Below are positions 8,562 to 17,436 of a DNA stretch of 50,013 nucleotides, one piece after another. Position numbers and translations under genes: made by a program. The DNA is from Parvicella sp963922585 (GTDB lineage Bacteria; Bacteroidota; Bacteroidia; Flavobacteriales_D; Parvicellaceae): assembly GCA_963922585.1 (NCBI GenBank), contig CAWUIK010000011.1:1-50013 (forward strand), in the 5' to 3' direction. Numbering within the stretch: position 1 is the stretch's first letter; the number at the start of each line of letters is the position of its first letter. The notes under the pieces were generated by a model. That model was not told the DNA's origin. It was given only the letters and a program-made list of their open reading frames with translations, and made no database searches.

Positions 8562-10280
8562 TTGAAAAAAAATCTTTTATACATCATTTTGATAGGGCTT
8601 ACAATGTGGAATTGTAAAGCCAAGAAAAATACTGCTAATACAGAACAAAATGATAGTAAAAAAGATTTGATAATCAAGCAATTGGTGATACGAGGAACTA
8701 CTGAAAAGGTTTTGGGAGAAAATCTTGCTGCAATCAATACATTCAAACAAATTCTTGAAATTGATGAGAAAACGGCAGTTGCTCATTACGAATTGTCTGA
8801 GTTATATGACGGAGGTGTTGATCCATCTCAGCATGTTTTTCATGCCAAAAAAGCGGTTGAATATAACCCTGAAAATGAATGGTACCTTTCAAATCTTTGT
8901 GAAGCTTATAAAAAAACAAATCAGCTAGAGTTGGCTGAAGCATCATACAAAAAACTTATAGAAAAAATACCCAACAACCCTTCTTACTTATTTAGTTTAG
9001 CAGAAGTTTATTTATATCAAGGAAAATTGAAAGAATCCATTCCTCTATACAATAAGATTGAACAACAAATTGGTATCTCGGAGGATTTAGTTTTGCACAA
9101 AAACAAGATTTATCTTGAACTCAATCAATTAGACAGTGCTGTTGCTGAAATTAAAAAACTGATTGAATACAATCCTTTGGAAGTAAGATATTATGGAATT
9201 TTGGCAGAGATCTATGAAAACATTGGCGAAGATCAATTGGCTTATGAAAATTACACCAAAATTATTGAAATAGAACCCGATAATGGATATGTAAGACTTT
9301 CTCTTTATGAATATTATAAATATAGAGGGCAAAAAGACAAATCTAATGAGGAGTTAAAATTGGCTTTCAAAAGCCAAAAAGTAGACTTACAAAGAAAAGT
9401 AGAAATACTAAGTGAGTTTTTTATCAATTCGGAAAGAAATGAAGAATTGAAAGCACAAGCATACGAATTACTAGACATCACAATAGATACGCATCCTGAT
9501 CAAAGTGGAGGGTTTGCTATTTATGCAGATTATTTGGTAAGAGACTATCGAGATGCAGAGGCTTTAGAAATGCTAAAAAAAGCATCGGAATTTGACCCAT
9601 CAAACTTCAATCTATTTTACCAAATGATGATGGCATTATCTGCCAACAGAAAGTTTGAGGATTTAGATAAATATAGTGAAAAAGCGATGGAACTTTTCCC
9701 TTCTCAAAGTGCTTTTTATTATTTCAATGGCGTTGCAAACATTCAACTTAAAAATTTCGATAAAGCCATTACATCGCTTGAAACTGGAAAAGATTTTGTG
9801 ATTGACAACCCTGTTTTAAAGGCTGAATTTTATCTGTATTTAGGAGATGTAAATAATGCAGCAAAAAATTTCGAACAGTCCGATTATTATTATGACCAAG
9901 CTTTAGAAATTGACCCTGAAAATATTTATGTTTTAAACAACTATAGTTATTATTTATCTCTTCGAAAAGAAAAGTTAGACCTAGCCAAATCAATGGCCTA
10001 CAAAGCCAACCAACTAAAGCCCAACAATCCGACTTATATGGACACTTATGGATGGGTTTTATTCGTTTCAGGCGAATATGAAGAAGCTGAAAAATGGCTT
10101 TTTAAAGCATTAGAAAAAGGAGGAGAAAATAGTGGAGAAGTTTTGGAACACTATGGTGATGCTTTATACAAATTAGGCAAAGAAGATCAAGCATTAGAGT
10201 TCTGGAAAAAAGCTGCTGAAAAAGGTGATGCTTCATCTTATATATTAGAAAAAATTGAAAAAAAGACCATCATTGAGTAA
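8562..10280 (+). CDS. tetratricopeptide-repeat lipoprotein
   Basis: The 572-residue protein starts with an export signal ending at Cys18 (LTMWNC, an imperfect lipobox). It is then built almost wholly of TPR helices, e.g. AAINTFKQILEIDEKTAVAHYELSE and the DPENIYVLNNYSYYL type repeats. A final TPR block contains YMDTYGWVLFVSGEYEEAEKWL. The start is TTG, because the first in-frame ATG (codon 15) would remove the signal. TPR lipoproteins act as protein-protein scaffolds, here probably at the outer membrane facing the periplasm. The order nucleotidyltransferase - TPR - DUF4292 - EnvC-like is a recurrent Bacteroidota arrangement, which suggests a joint envelope role. The exact function is unknown. 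Confidence 0.85.
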   Translation: MKKNLLYIILIGLTMWNCKAKKNTANTEQNDSKKDLIIKQLVIRGTTEKVLGENLAAINTFKQILEIDEKTAVAHYELSELYDGGVDPSQHVFHAKKAVEYNPENEWYLSNLCEAYKKTNQLELAEASYKKLIEKIPNNPSYLFSLAEVYLYQGKLKESIPLYNKIEQQIGISEDLVLHKNKIYLELNQLDSAVAEIKKLIEYNPLEVRYYGILAEIYENIGEDQLAYENYTKIIEIEPDNGYVRLSLYEYYKYRGQKDKSNEELKLAFKSQKVDLQRKVEILSEFFINSERNEELKAQAYELLDITIDTHPDQSGGFAIYADYLVRDYRDAEALEMLKKASEFDPSNFNLFYQMMMALSANRKFEDLDKYSEKAMELFPSQSAFYYFNGVANIQLKNFDKAITSLETGKDFVIDNPVLKAEFYLYLGDVNNAAKNFEQSDYYYDQALEIDPENIYVLNNYSYYLSLRKEKLDLAKSMAYKANQLKPNNPTYMDTYGWVLFVSGEYEEAEKWLFKALEKGGENSGEVLEHYGDALYKLGKEDQALEFWKKAAEKGDASSYILEKIEKKTIIE

Positions 10281-11106
10281 TACCTGTAAAATAGCATTTA
10301 GCATCTTCATTGTTCTTTTTTTGATTACAAGTTGTAAAGTTAAAAAGACAAAAGATAGTGAAATCAAACTCAAAAACAAATCTTCAGAAGAGTTGGTTTC
10401 ATTATTAATTCAATCAAAAACAAATGCAAAATTCATCAATTCGAAAGGTAGTGTTGAATTAACATTTCAAGATGAAAAAAACAGCTTAAGAACTAATATT
10501 AGAATTCATCAAGATAGTGCAGTATGGATTTCGTTGTCAAAAGCAACGCTTCCTGTTCTTACTACAATCGTATCTAATGATAGTGCGAAATTTTTAAATA
10601 AACTTAAGAAAGAATACTTTCTAGACAATTTTGCTTCTATAAATGAAATACTAAATACAGATATCGATTATGAACTCTTACAAGATTTTTTTCTAGGAGA
10701 GCCTATCGCATTTGATAATGAAGAAGATTATATTGTAAAAATTGATGACGAAAGTTACCTTATAAGTTCTGAAAAATCGAAAAAAATCGAAAAATTATTA
10801 AAGAAAGGAAAAATCAAAGATGAGCCATTTTTGTATCGTTGTTGGATAGAGCCAACACATTTTAAATGCAAAAGAGTGGTCATAAATTTAGTCTCTCAAA
10901 ACACAGAATTGGAAGTAAATTATAGTAATTGGGAAATCGTTGAAGGAAACTATTTTCCAATGATTTCTACTATGAAACTCAGTACGCCAAAAGACACTAT
11001 TTTGTTAGACATGAATTACTCAAAAGTTGAAATTTTAGAATCGATTTCAATGCCCTTTAACATTCCTGATAGTTATGTTCAATTTCAATACGAGGAAGGT
11101 GAATAA
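10255..11106 (+). CDS. DUF4292 family lipoprotein
   Basis: The 283-residue protein has a hydrophobic signal with lipobox LITSC (Cys27). The body is typical of DUF4292, including INSKGSVELTF, AVWISLSKATLPV, and LLQDFFLGEP, and is rich in beta strands. The fold probably resembles LolA/LolB-like lipoprotein-binding half-barrels, which is an inference from family knowledge rather than a motif seen here. The start is a TTG at 10255 that overlaps the TPR gene by 26 bases. A second TTG at 10273 is possible, but no ATG precedes the signal. Overlaps on both sides (TPR upstream, EnvC-like downstream) argue for strict co-expression. Confidence 0.85.
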   Translation: MKKRPSLSNTCKIAFSIFIVLFLITSCKVKKTKDSEIKLKNKSSEELVSLLIQSKTNAKFINSKGSVELTFQDEKNSLRTNIRIHQDSAVWISLSKATLPVLTTIVSNDSAKFLNKLKKEYFLDNFASINEILNTDIDYELLQDFFLGEPIAFDNEEDYIVKIDDESYLISSEKSKKIEKLLKKGKIKDEPFLYRCWIEPTHFKCKRVVINLVSQNTELEVNYSNWEIVEGNYFPMISTMKLSTPKDTILLDMNYSKVEILESISMPFNIPDSYVQFQYEEGE

Positions 11107-12310
11107 AGTTTTAATTATTATATTATTTTTATCGTTTTGTCTTCAAAACTTTAGCCAATATAAGCAGGATAAAGCCAAATTGAAACAGGAGGAAAAAGCA
11201 CTTCAAAAAAAGATTGAGAACACCAAAAACTTAATTAAACTCACTAGAAATTCAGAGCAATTGACCATTGCAGAATTGGCGATTCTCAATCATCAAATAG
11301 CGTATAGAGAGGAATTGGTTTCCAACATCAATTATCAAATGAGGAAATTAGAAGATGAGATTGCTAGCATTGAAATGCAAAAAATTCAATTAGAAAACAA
11401 TATTAAAATTCTTAAAGATGAATATGCAAAAATGTTGCAATACGCCTATAAAAACAGAAATACTGAATTTAATTTGTTTTATGTTTTTTCTTCAAAAAGT
11501 TATTCTGAAGCATTTCAAAGAATGAATTATATAGATCAATATGCAACATATAGGACAAAACAAGTTACCAAAATAAAGGAAACAAAGTCACTTTTAGATA
11601 GTAATTTAGTGTTGCTTCAAAATGCTAAATCAGAAAAAGAAAGTGTTGCAAAATTGCAGCAAGAAGAAAAATCAAACTTCTTAAAAGACAAGCAAGCACA
11701 ACAAGAAGCCTTACTTAAATTAAAACAAAACGAATCCAAACTTCAACAAGAGTTGATTGCTCAGGAAAAAAAGAAAAAAGAAATTCAAGACAAAATCAAC
11801 AAAGCGATACAAGAGGAAATTGCAGCGGCTGCAGCTGCGAGTAAAAATAAAGGGTTTTCGATGACACCTGAGGCAACTTCTTTGGCAAAATCATTTACTT
11901 CCAACAAAGGGAAACTTCCTTGGCCTGTATTGAAAGGAGCTATTACTGGAAAATATGGTGAGCATGCTCACGAATCTTTAGTAGGAATCAAAGTAAACAA
12001 CAAAGGAATTGATATCACCACAGAAATGGGTGCTGATGTAAGATGTGTATTTGAAGGAACTGTAAGTAGTGTTTTTACTATTCCAGGCGCAGGAAAAGTA
12101 GTCATGGTAAGTCATGGGAATTTTAGAACTGTTTATGCCAATTTACAAGAAGTATATGTTTCTAAAGGGGATAAATTACAAACCAAAGAAAAAGTGGGAA
12201 AACTTCTTCCTGCACTAAATGGAAAAATATCTGAATGTCACTTCGAAATATGGAAAATATCCTCAGCAGGAACAGTTACAGACAACCCAGAATTGTGGAT
12301 TTTGAAATAA
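11075..12310 (+). CDS. EnvC-like murein hydrolase activator (LytM/M23 domain, apparently non-catalytic)
   Basis: A signal peptide (cleavage near QNFSQ) is followed by a long coiled coil (about 30-245, Lys/Glu/Gln-rich) and a C-terminal LytM domain (about 300-405). Active M23 enzymes use HxxxD and HxH zinc ligands. Here the first His is Asn (NNKGIDI), YAHL has become YANL, and HxH has become ECHFEIW. The domain therefore looks degenerate, as in E. coli EnvC, which activates amidases instead of cutting peptidoglycan itself. The ATG at 11075 is the longest start; a GTG at 11099, overlapping the DUF4292 gene by 8 bases, also gives a clean signal peptide and may be the true one. No ftsEX or amidase gene is in the window. 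Confidence 0.87.
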   Translation: MFNFNTRKVNKVLIIILFLSFCLQNFSQYKQDKAKLKQEEKALQKKIENTKNLIKLTRNSEQLTIAELAILNHQIAYREELVSNINYQMRKLEDEIASIEMQKIQLENNIKILKDEYAKMLQYAYKNRNTEFNLFYVFSSKSYSEAFQRMNYIDQYATYRTKQVTKIKETKSLLDSNLVLLQNAKSEKESVAKLQQEEKSNFLKDKQAQQEALLKLKQNESKLQQELIAQEKKKKEIQDKINKAIQEEIAAAAAASKNKGFSMTPEATSLAKSFTSNKGKLPWPVLKGAITGKYGEHAHESLVGIKVNNKGIDITTEMGADVRCVFEGTVSSVFTIPGAGKVVMVSHGNFRTVYANLQEVYVSKGDKLQTKEKVGKLLPALNGKISECHFEIWKISSAGTVTDNPELWILK

Positions 12311-12320
12311 CAATCGCACT

Positions 12321-12788
12321 TCAATTTTTCAATAAAATATAAGCATTGAGTGAGGTTGCAATACACAACCAAATAAAATAAGGCGCTACCAAAAATCCCA
12401 AATACGTTTTATTTTGAAAACCCTTAATCATTAGCCATAGTACTACTATACTTAGTAATGCTATGATAATTAAACCAAACAAAACTAGATGCCATTTGAA
12501 AAAAATTGGATTCCACATTACATTCAAAATCCATTGAATTCCGAAAACTACATATAATGTATTGAGTTGACTTTTGTCCAAAGTACTTCCCATTTTCCAA
12601 ATATAAATGGAAAATAATGACATAATACTAAACCAAGCAGCGCCAAAAACCCAGCCTGGAGGCGTCCAAGGGGCTTTGTTTACTCCTTTATACCATTCTC
12701 CTGTAGTTTCTCCCCCCATCAAAAAAGCTCCAATAGCAAGTGCTCCAAAATTGAGGATGATAAATAATATAAGCATTTGTATTTTCAT
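12321..12788 (-). CDS. tspO: TspO/MBR family tryptophan-rich sensory protein
   Basis: The 155-residue protein has five hydrophobic helices and the family motifs: WYKGVNKAPWTPPGWVFG in the first loop, WNVMWNP-like ILNVMWNPIFF in helix 3, and many Trp residues. TspO/MBR proteins bind porphyrins and related ligands in membranes and are linked to tetrapyrrole or stress control; the exact role is unsettled. It converges with the EnvC-like gene (10 bases apart) and is divergent from the membrane protein at 12939. It appears to be a single-gene unit. Confidence 0.93.
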   Translation of the reverse strand: MKIQMLILFIILNFGALAIGAFLMGGETTGEWYKGVNKAPWTPPGWVFGAAWFSIMSLFSIYIWKMGSTLDKSQLNTLYVVFGIQWILNVMWNPIFFKWHLVLFGLIIIALLSIVVLWLMIKGFQNKTYLGFLVAPYFIWLCIATSLNAYILLKN

Positions 12789-12938
12789 TTAGTTATTTTT
12801 GAGGCTTTTTATGAAACAAAAAGGACATCTCGAAGTTAGCACTTTTTTCTATGCAAAATTATTTTATAAAAAAAATTCGGATATTTGACTACTTTAGAGG
12901 TCAATTCAAAAATCTAAAAGAAAAGCTTATTTTAAATA

Positions 12939-14204
12939 ATGGCATTAAAAATTAAGAATAAAATATTACTAGAATTAATCATTCTAAACTTGTTAATTTT
13001 AAGTTACTATTTCATAGTTTTTTTTCAAATGGAATCGTATGTAAATGATGCTACAATGTTTTTTGCAGCGGATGCAAACGATTACATGGAAATGATGGAA
13101 TGGTTTAAGGGAAATTCAGAAACTGAATATACTCAAATTAGGCCATTGCTTTATCCTTTACTTATTTTCTTACCTTATCAGTTATTTGGAGCAGCAGGCA
13201 TCTGGTTTTTGCAACTTATTTTCTGGATTGTAAGTATTAATTTCATCTACTTCAGTGTAAAAAAATTAACCAAAAAAACTTTTTTGGCAGCAATTGGAGT
13301 ATTGGTAGTTCTTGCTAATTTATCTTACTTAGCAATGACCATGCACGCACTAACGGAAGTAACTACCATTTTTCTGCTTAGTTATATTTTGTATCTTTTT
13401 ACTGATAATATTTCTAAACTTTTGATTCCAAAATTTTTCACAAAATTGATGCTTTTATTTGTGGTTCTTACCCTCATTAAACCCCTATTTTTTGTTCCAA
13501 CCATAATTTTAATTGGTTTAATCTTTCCACTATTTTATTTCAAAAAATATCTCGAAAAACCAAAGCAATTTGTTATTCTTGTCTTAGCCATTTTGCCATT
13601 ATTAGGACAAATGACTTTTGTGAAAATAAAGCATGATCATTTCACAGTTTCAACTATTGGGAGTCATACATTTAAATATTACTATTTTGTAGAAGGTATG
13701 TCTGAAATTGAAAAAACTCCTAGACCTGAAATTGAAAATAGAATAAAAGATTACAATACTGGTAATCAATTAGAATATATATTTTCCAATAAAAAACACT
13801 ATTACGAATTGCTATTTAGAACCATAGAAAGTAACATCAAAGGGTTACCAGTTTTTGTGAAAATGGATAATAAAAACAATGAAATGGTTTCTTATATGTT
13901 GGATTATAATTATAGAACTTATTACGTTCACAAATTTTTCCTGATATTGTTCTTACCTACTCTTTTGTTTTTATTGGTTTTCAAAAAAGGTTCAAGGGAA
14001 GACATCTTAATATTAATTGCACTTGGATGTTTAAATTACTACATACTCTTAACTTCTGGAATTTCATTTTGGCAAGGAGATCGATTAACTTTACCAAGTA
14101 TCATAGTTTCAATTACACAATATCTCTTTACTTTAAACCTTCTTTTTGAGATATTTCAATTGCTTTGGAAAAAATTTCAAACTAAAAGGCGTACCAATAT
14201 TTAG
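12939..14204 (+). CDS. polytopic membrane protein, GT-C glycosyltransferase-like
   Basis: The 421-residue protein has about nine to eleven membrane helices. After the first helix comes an extracytoplasmic loop rich in acidic residues (FFAADANDYMEMMEWF), followed by RPLLYPLLIFLPY. This recalls GT-C enzymes of the ArnT/PMT type, where an acidic residue in the first loop takes part in transfer of a sugar from a lipid-linked donor. I cannot see a decisive family signature, so the activity is inferred. No glycan cluster surrounds it. Its 3' end overlaps the convergent 14182 gene by 23 bases, so the last codons of both share DNA. Confidence 0.6.
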   Translation: MALKIKNKILLELIILNLLILSYYFIVFFQMESYVNDATMFFAADANDYMEMMEWFKGNSETEYTQIRPLLYPLLIFLPYQLFGAAGIWFLQLIFWIVSINFIYFSVKKLTKKTFLAAIGVLVVLANLSYLAMTMHALTEVTTIFLLSYILYLFTDNISKLLIPKFFTKLMLLFVVLTLIKPLFFVPTIILIGLIFPLFYFKKYLEKPKQFVILVLAILPLLGQMTFVKIKHDHFTVSTIGSHTFKYYYFVEGMSEIEKTPRPEIENRIKDYNTGNQLEYIFSNKKHYYELLFRTIESNIKGLPVFVKMDNKNNEMVSYMLDYNYRTYYVHKFFLILFLPTLLFLLVFKKGSREDILILIALGCLNYYILLTSGISFWQGDRLTLPSIIVSITQYLFTLNLLFEIFQLLWKKFQTKRRTNI

Positions 14205-14523
14205 TAGAATCTACAGAAAGGAGTTCTTTTCTTTCTTTATATGCTTCAAATTGTTTGATGAAGATTGCTTTCAGTTCATTTTCAGTGAGGAAATAACTTT
14301 TTGGAGGAATTCCCATTTTTAGATATTTTCTAAAAGATTGTTTGATATTTTCTACCCAAATCTCTGTTGCTAATTTTTTCAGGTCTTCTTCTTCCAAAAA
14401 GCGTTCTTGCAAAACCTCTGCAGCACATTGCTTAGCAAATGTTGTATAAGCATCTTCAGATTCTAAAATACTGACCAAATCAATGTTTTGTTTTAAATGA
14501 AATTTATCTTTCAATTCACTCAT
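14182..14523 (-). CDS. small helical protein, unknown function
   Basis: The 113-residue protein is soluble, strongly alpha-helical by composition and charged (EEEDLKKLATEIWVENIKQSFRKYL region). It has no signal, membrane segment or recognised motif. Its start overlaps the stop of meaB by 8 bases (14516-14523), so it is probably translated from the meaB message. Its 3' end overlaps the convergent membrane-protein gene. I do not recognise the family. The overlap with meaB makes a real gene likely. Confidence 0.6.
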   Translation of the reverse strand: MSELKDKFHLKQNIDLVSILESEDAYTTFAKQCAAEVLQERFLEEEDLKKLATEIWVENIKQSFRKYLKMGIPPKSYFLTENELKAIFIKQFEAYKERKELLSVDSTKYWYAF

Positions 14524-15541
14524 TTTTCAAATATTTATTTACCAATTGCTCAGCGGCATTAAATGGACTGATGATTCCTTTCTTTACTTTTTCTTCTAAT
14601 TGTTGTTTATCATTTTGTGCCTCTTTGTCTTGATAAAATTTGGCAATTAAAAGTTCGTTGATTCTCTCGTTGAGCCAAAATTGCGCTTGTGAAATTCTGT
14701 TCTTTTCCAAAAAACCATTCAACTTTGTTTTATTCTCATAAGATTGAATAATTTCCCAAACTTTATCGATATTTAAATTTTCATACGCACTGCAATGCGC
14801 GACTTGTGCAATCCATTCAGATTCGCTTGAAGGAAAAAGATGTAACGCGTTTTTGTATTCCACCATTGCGTTTTTTGCCAATTTCAAATTGTCGCCATCT
14901 GCTTTTGTAATCACCACTGCATCTGCCATTTCCATAATCCCTCTTTTGATGCCTTGCAACTCGTCACCAGCGCCAGAAAGCATCAAGAGCAAGAAGAAAT
15001 CTACCATTCCTCTCACAGATATTTCCGACTGACCCACACCTACTGTTTCCACCAAAATCACATCAAAGCCTGCTGCTTCGCAAAGTAGAATGCTTTCTCT
15101 TGTGGCTTTTGCTACACCTCCCAAAGAACCTCTACTGGGTGAAGGTCTTACATAAACATTTGGATTTTGAACTAAGGTTTCCATTCTTGTTTTATCTCCC
15201 AAAATTGAACCTCCTGTTTTTTGAGAAGAAGGATCAATAGCAAGAACCGCCACTTTTTTACCAATGGTAGTCAAATAATTCCCAAAAGATTCAATAAAAG
15301 TACTTTTTCCAACTCCCGGCACTCCAGTAATACCTATACGAATAGAATTTCCTGTTTTGGGTAAACATTTAGAAACAACTTGGTTAGAAAAATCTTGATC
15401 TTCTTGCTTTGTACTTTCTACTAAAGTAATTGTTCTACTCAACGCATCAATATTTCCTTCAAGTAATTTTTCTACTGTTTCATCAACAGAAAAAGAAGGT
15501 TTACTTTTTTTGATATAATTGTTATTAATGCTTTTACTCAT
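14516..15541 (-). CDS. meaB: MeaB/ArgK family GTPase (methylmalonyl-CoA mutase chaperone)
   Basis: The 341-residue G3E-family GTPase has Walker A GVPGVGKST (73-81), the switch region DPSSQKTGGSILGDKTRM, Walker B and G3 element VETVGVGQSE and the guanine-specificity motif TKADGDN. MeaB loads and protects the adenosylcobalamin cofactor of methylmalonyl-CoA mutase, linking propionate and odd-chain breakdown to succinyl-CoA. No mutase gene (mutA/mutB) is in the window, so the pairing is inferred from the family. The N-terminal helices (EKLLEGNIDALSRTITLVES) match the family. Confidence 0.94.
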   Translation of the reverse strand: MSKSINNNYIKKSKPSFSVDETVEKLLEGNIDALSRTITLVESTKQEDQDFSNQVVSKCLPKTGNSIRIGITGVPGVGKSTFIESFGNYLTTIGKKVAVLAIDPSSQKTGGSILGDKTRMETLVQNPNVYVRPSPSRGSLGGVAKATRESILLCEAAGFDVILVETVGVGQSEISVRGMVDFFLLLMLSGAGDELQGIKRGIMEMADAVVITKADGDNLKLAKNAMVEYKNALHLFPSSESEWIAQVAHCSAYENLNIDKVWEIIQSYENKTKLNGFLEKNRISQAQFWLNERINELLIAKFYQDKEAQNDKQQLEEKVKKGIISPFNAAEQLVNKYLKNE

Positions 15542-15588
15542 TCGAAAACGTCAATCAAGTTTTTGTTGCTGATGTAAAGTTATAAAAT

Positions 15589-15617
15589 AAAAAAAGGGGT
15601 AAAAGAAATTTACCCCT
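15589..15617 (-). terminator. rho-independent terminator of the CTGCH/T9SS protein gene
   Basis: A perfect nine-base stem, AGGGGTAAA (15595-15603) with TTTACCCCT (15609-15617), has a five-base loop. Read on the minus strand it is followed by a run of T (15595 down to 15589). It starts 24 bases after the stop at 15642. Confidence 0.85.
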
Positions 15618-15641
15618 AAAATATTTAACTCGTCTCAAATA

Positions 15642-16496
15642 CTAATCTATATAGATTTTCTTTGTTACTGGATTGTTATTTACAAAAACTGTAAAAAGGT
15701 AAACCCCTGAAGAGTACTTACTATCCAATAATATATTGTGAGAATGAATTCCATTGGTCATTTTTCCGAAATTGTGATAATCCACTTGTTTGCCATTGAT
15801 ATCTTGAGAACAGAAATAAATACTTGAAGCATCAGAAATATTGTATGAAATATTAAGTTCTCTATTTTGAACCTTCATTTCAATTTGAGATGCTAATTTA
15901 TTACTTTCGAAAATTCCACTCGAAATATCTTCAGAAATGACTGTATTTCCAACATAAATTTGATCTCCTCCTGTATTTCCATTGGCATTAGTGACATTCA
16001 ATGTATAGTAAAATGTAATAGGACCTACACTTGTAGAAGGGGCATTCCAATCAAAATTCCAAGTTGAAATTCCAGATGATGTAGCATGTCTAATGTAATT
16101 TTTGTTATTTGCGGAAATTATTGAAGAGCCAGTTCCTGCTACAAAAGTTCCTGCTGCTGCATTGGTACCATCAAGTGCAGTCATTTGAAATCCGTTTTTT
16201 GTTCCTGTATTTGTTTCTAAAGAAACATCATAGGTAACGCCTGGTACATATAAATTATTGGTTCCAGAAAAAGAAAAAGTTACAACTCCACTAGCAGGAA
16301 GTGTAGAACCTGAATGGCAACCAGTACATGTGCCTTCTCCTGGAGCTCCAGTGTTTCCTATAGGAGGATTAGAAGAGTTGTCTAATAAAAAAGTGTTTTT
16401 ATCAACAAAACTAGGAGTTAGATTGTGCTTTTCTAATGTTAATAATGCAATTCCTAAAGTGATTCCAGAAATAATTAAGGTAGTTTGTCCTATCAT
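15642..16496 (-). CDS. secreted protein with choice-of-anchor V-like domain, CTGCH motif and T9SS type A sorting domain
   Basis: The 284-residue protein begins with a hydrophobic export segment (about 1-20). A haem c-type motif CTGCH (57-61) in GTCTGCHSGS follows, then a beta-sandwich domain (about 65-195) of the reelin-like 'choice-of-anchor V' type (VTYDVSLETNTGTKNGFQM, IRHATSSGISTWNFDW). The last 75 residues form a T9SS type A sorting domain ending SGVYLFTVFVNNNPVTKKIYID. It should be exported through the outer membrane and anchored or released at the surface. One haem may be attached at CTGCH, but no clear distal ligand is seen. It is divergent from the CTGCH lipoprotein gene, with 35 bases between them. 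Confidence 0.82.
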   Translation of the reverse strand: MIGQTTLIISGITLGIALLTLEKHNLTPSFVDKNTFLLDNSSNPPIGNTGAPGEGTCTGCHSGSTLPASGVVTFSFSGTNNLYVPGVTYDVSLETNTGTKNGFQMTALDGTNAAAGTFVAGTGSSIISANNKNYIRHATSSGISTWNFDWNAPSTSVGPITFYYTLNVTNANGNTGGDQIYVGNTVISEDISSGIFESNKLASQIEMKVQNRELNISYNISDASSIYFCSQDINGKQVDYHNFGKMTNGIHSHNILLDSKYSSGVYLFTVFVNNNPVTKKIYID

Positions 16497-16531
16497 GTGT
16501 ATTTATTTATAAATTTGTATAAAACAAAACT

Positions 16532-16894
16532 ATGAAATTAATATTTATCCTACAACTCGTTTTACTGTTTTTTTTGGTTAGTTGTACCAAAGAAAAAGCG
16601 GCTCCCAAACAAGTTTTTGTACCTTCAGAATGCGACTCTATCCCAAAATCATTTTCTGTAGATGTATTTCCTATTATTCAGAACAATTGTACTGGTTGCC
16701 ATTCAGGATCTTCTCCGTCTGGAGGAATCAAACTTGCTGACCATAATGATATTTCTAGTAATCTCATTCTCACTTTAGAAACAGTAAATCATGAAGTTGG
16801 TTTAACACCGATGCCATATCTGCAACCAAAACTATCCGATTCTTTAATCCAAGTATTAGAATGTTGGGCATCCAGTGGAGCACCCAACAATTAA
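16532..16894 (+). CDS. lipoprotein with c-type haem motif (CTGCH)
   Basis: The 120-residue protein has a signal with lipobox LVSC (Cys18) and a CTGCH haem-attachment motif at 53-57 within FPIIQNNCTGCHSGS. The segment GLTPMPYLQPKLSD further on may supply a distal Met, as in small mono-haem cytochromes. It resembles the short planctomycete-type cytochrome c domains that are common in Bacteroidota lipoproteins. It probably carries electrons at the outer membrane or periplasm. The stretch CTGCHSGS is shared letter for letter with the divergent secreted protein at 15642. Its 3' end is 7 bases from the convergent YceI gene. Confidence 0.8.
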   Translation: MKLIFILQLVLLFFLVSCTKEKAAPKQVFVPSECDSIPKSFSVDVFPIIQNNCTGCHSGSSPSGGIKLADHNDISSNLILTLETVNHEVGLTPMPYLQPKLSDSLIQVLECWASSGAPNN

Positions 16895-16901
16895 AAAGCA
16901 A

Positions 16902-17414
16902 TTATTTAACTGGAATGATAAATTTCAATAAAATAGCACTATCTTCTCTTTTTTTCTTTTTTGCAATGCCAAAATCATTAGAATAGATTTTAGATTTACC
17001 TTCAAAGACATTATTGTCATAAGTAAATTTAATTTCAATATCCTTTTCGATATCGCAAATAGTTAATTTTCCAATCATCTTATATCCTTCTGGTGTTTTT
17101 TCAAATGAAGTGCTTTTGAACTTCATGATTGGATACTTCTTAGTATCAAAAAAATCAGAAGATTGTAAATGAGTATCTCTTTGTTTATTTCCCGTTTCTA
17201 ATGTTGTAACATCTACAGTTCCCTCGATGTGTGATTTTGAAAGATCATTTAAGTCAAAAACTATTTTTGCTTTTAATCCCGATACAGTTCCAGTTGCTTT
17301 ATCAATTACATAATTAAATTTTACAACTGCTTTTTCATTGTCAATTTTTAACTCTTGCGCCTTTATAGATACAATAGATAAAAGGGTAAATAAGGTGAAA
17401 ATAATTTGTTTCAT
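16902..17414 (-). CDS. YceI family periplasmic lipid-binding protein
   Basis: The 170-residue protein has a signal peptide (cleavage near SIKAQE) followed by the YceI beta-barrel: VVKFNYVIDKATGTVSGLKAKIVFD, the DTHLQSSDFFDTKKYPIMKFKS core motif, and ITIGKLTI-like GKLTICDIEKDIEIKF. YceI proteins bind isoprenoid or other long lipids in a barrel; the physiological ligand is unknown in this group. It lies 22 bases downstream of the DUF5777 gene and is almost certainly co-transcribed with it. That pairing, often with small cytochromes, is frequent in Bacteroidota. Confidence 0.9.
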   Translation of the reverse strand: MKQIIFTLFTLLSIVSIKAQELKIDNEKAVVKFNYVIDKATGTVSGLKAKIVFDLNDLSKSHIEGTVDVTTLETGNKQRDTHLQSSDFFDTKKYPIMKFKSTSFEKTPEGYKMIGKLTICDIEKDIEIKFTYDNNVFEGKSKIYSNDFGIAKKKKREDSAILLKFIIPVK

Positions 17415-17436
17415 AATTTTTTATTTTTAATTTATT

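Noticed and set aside
8255..8746. A 163-codon reverse open frame across the nucleotidyltransferase/TPR junction
   Set aside because: It overlaps two clearly coding genes and has no recognisable domain; it is a reverse-strand shadow.
12939..14523. Frameshift or fusion between the membrane protein and the small 14182 gene
   Set aside because: The genes are on opposite strands and simply overlap at their 3' ends by 23 bases.
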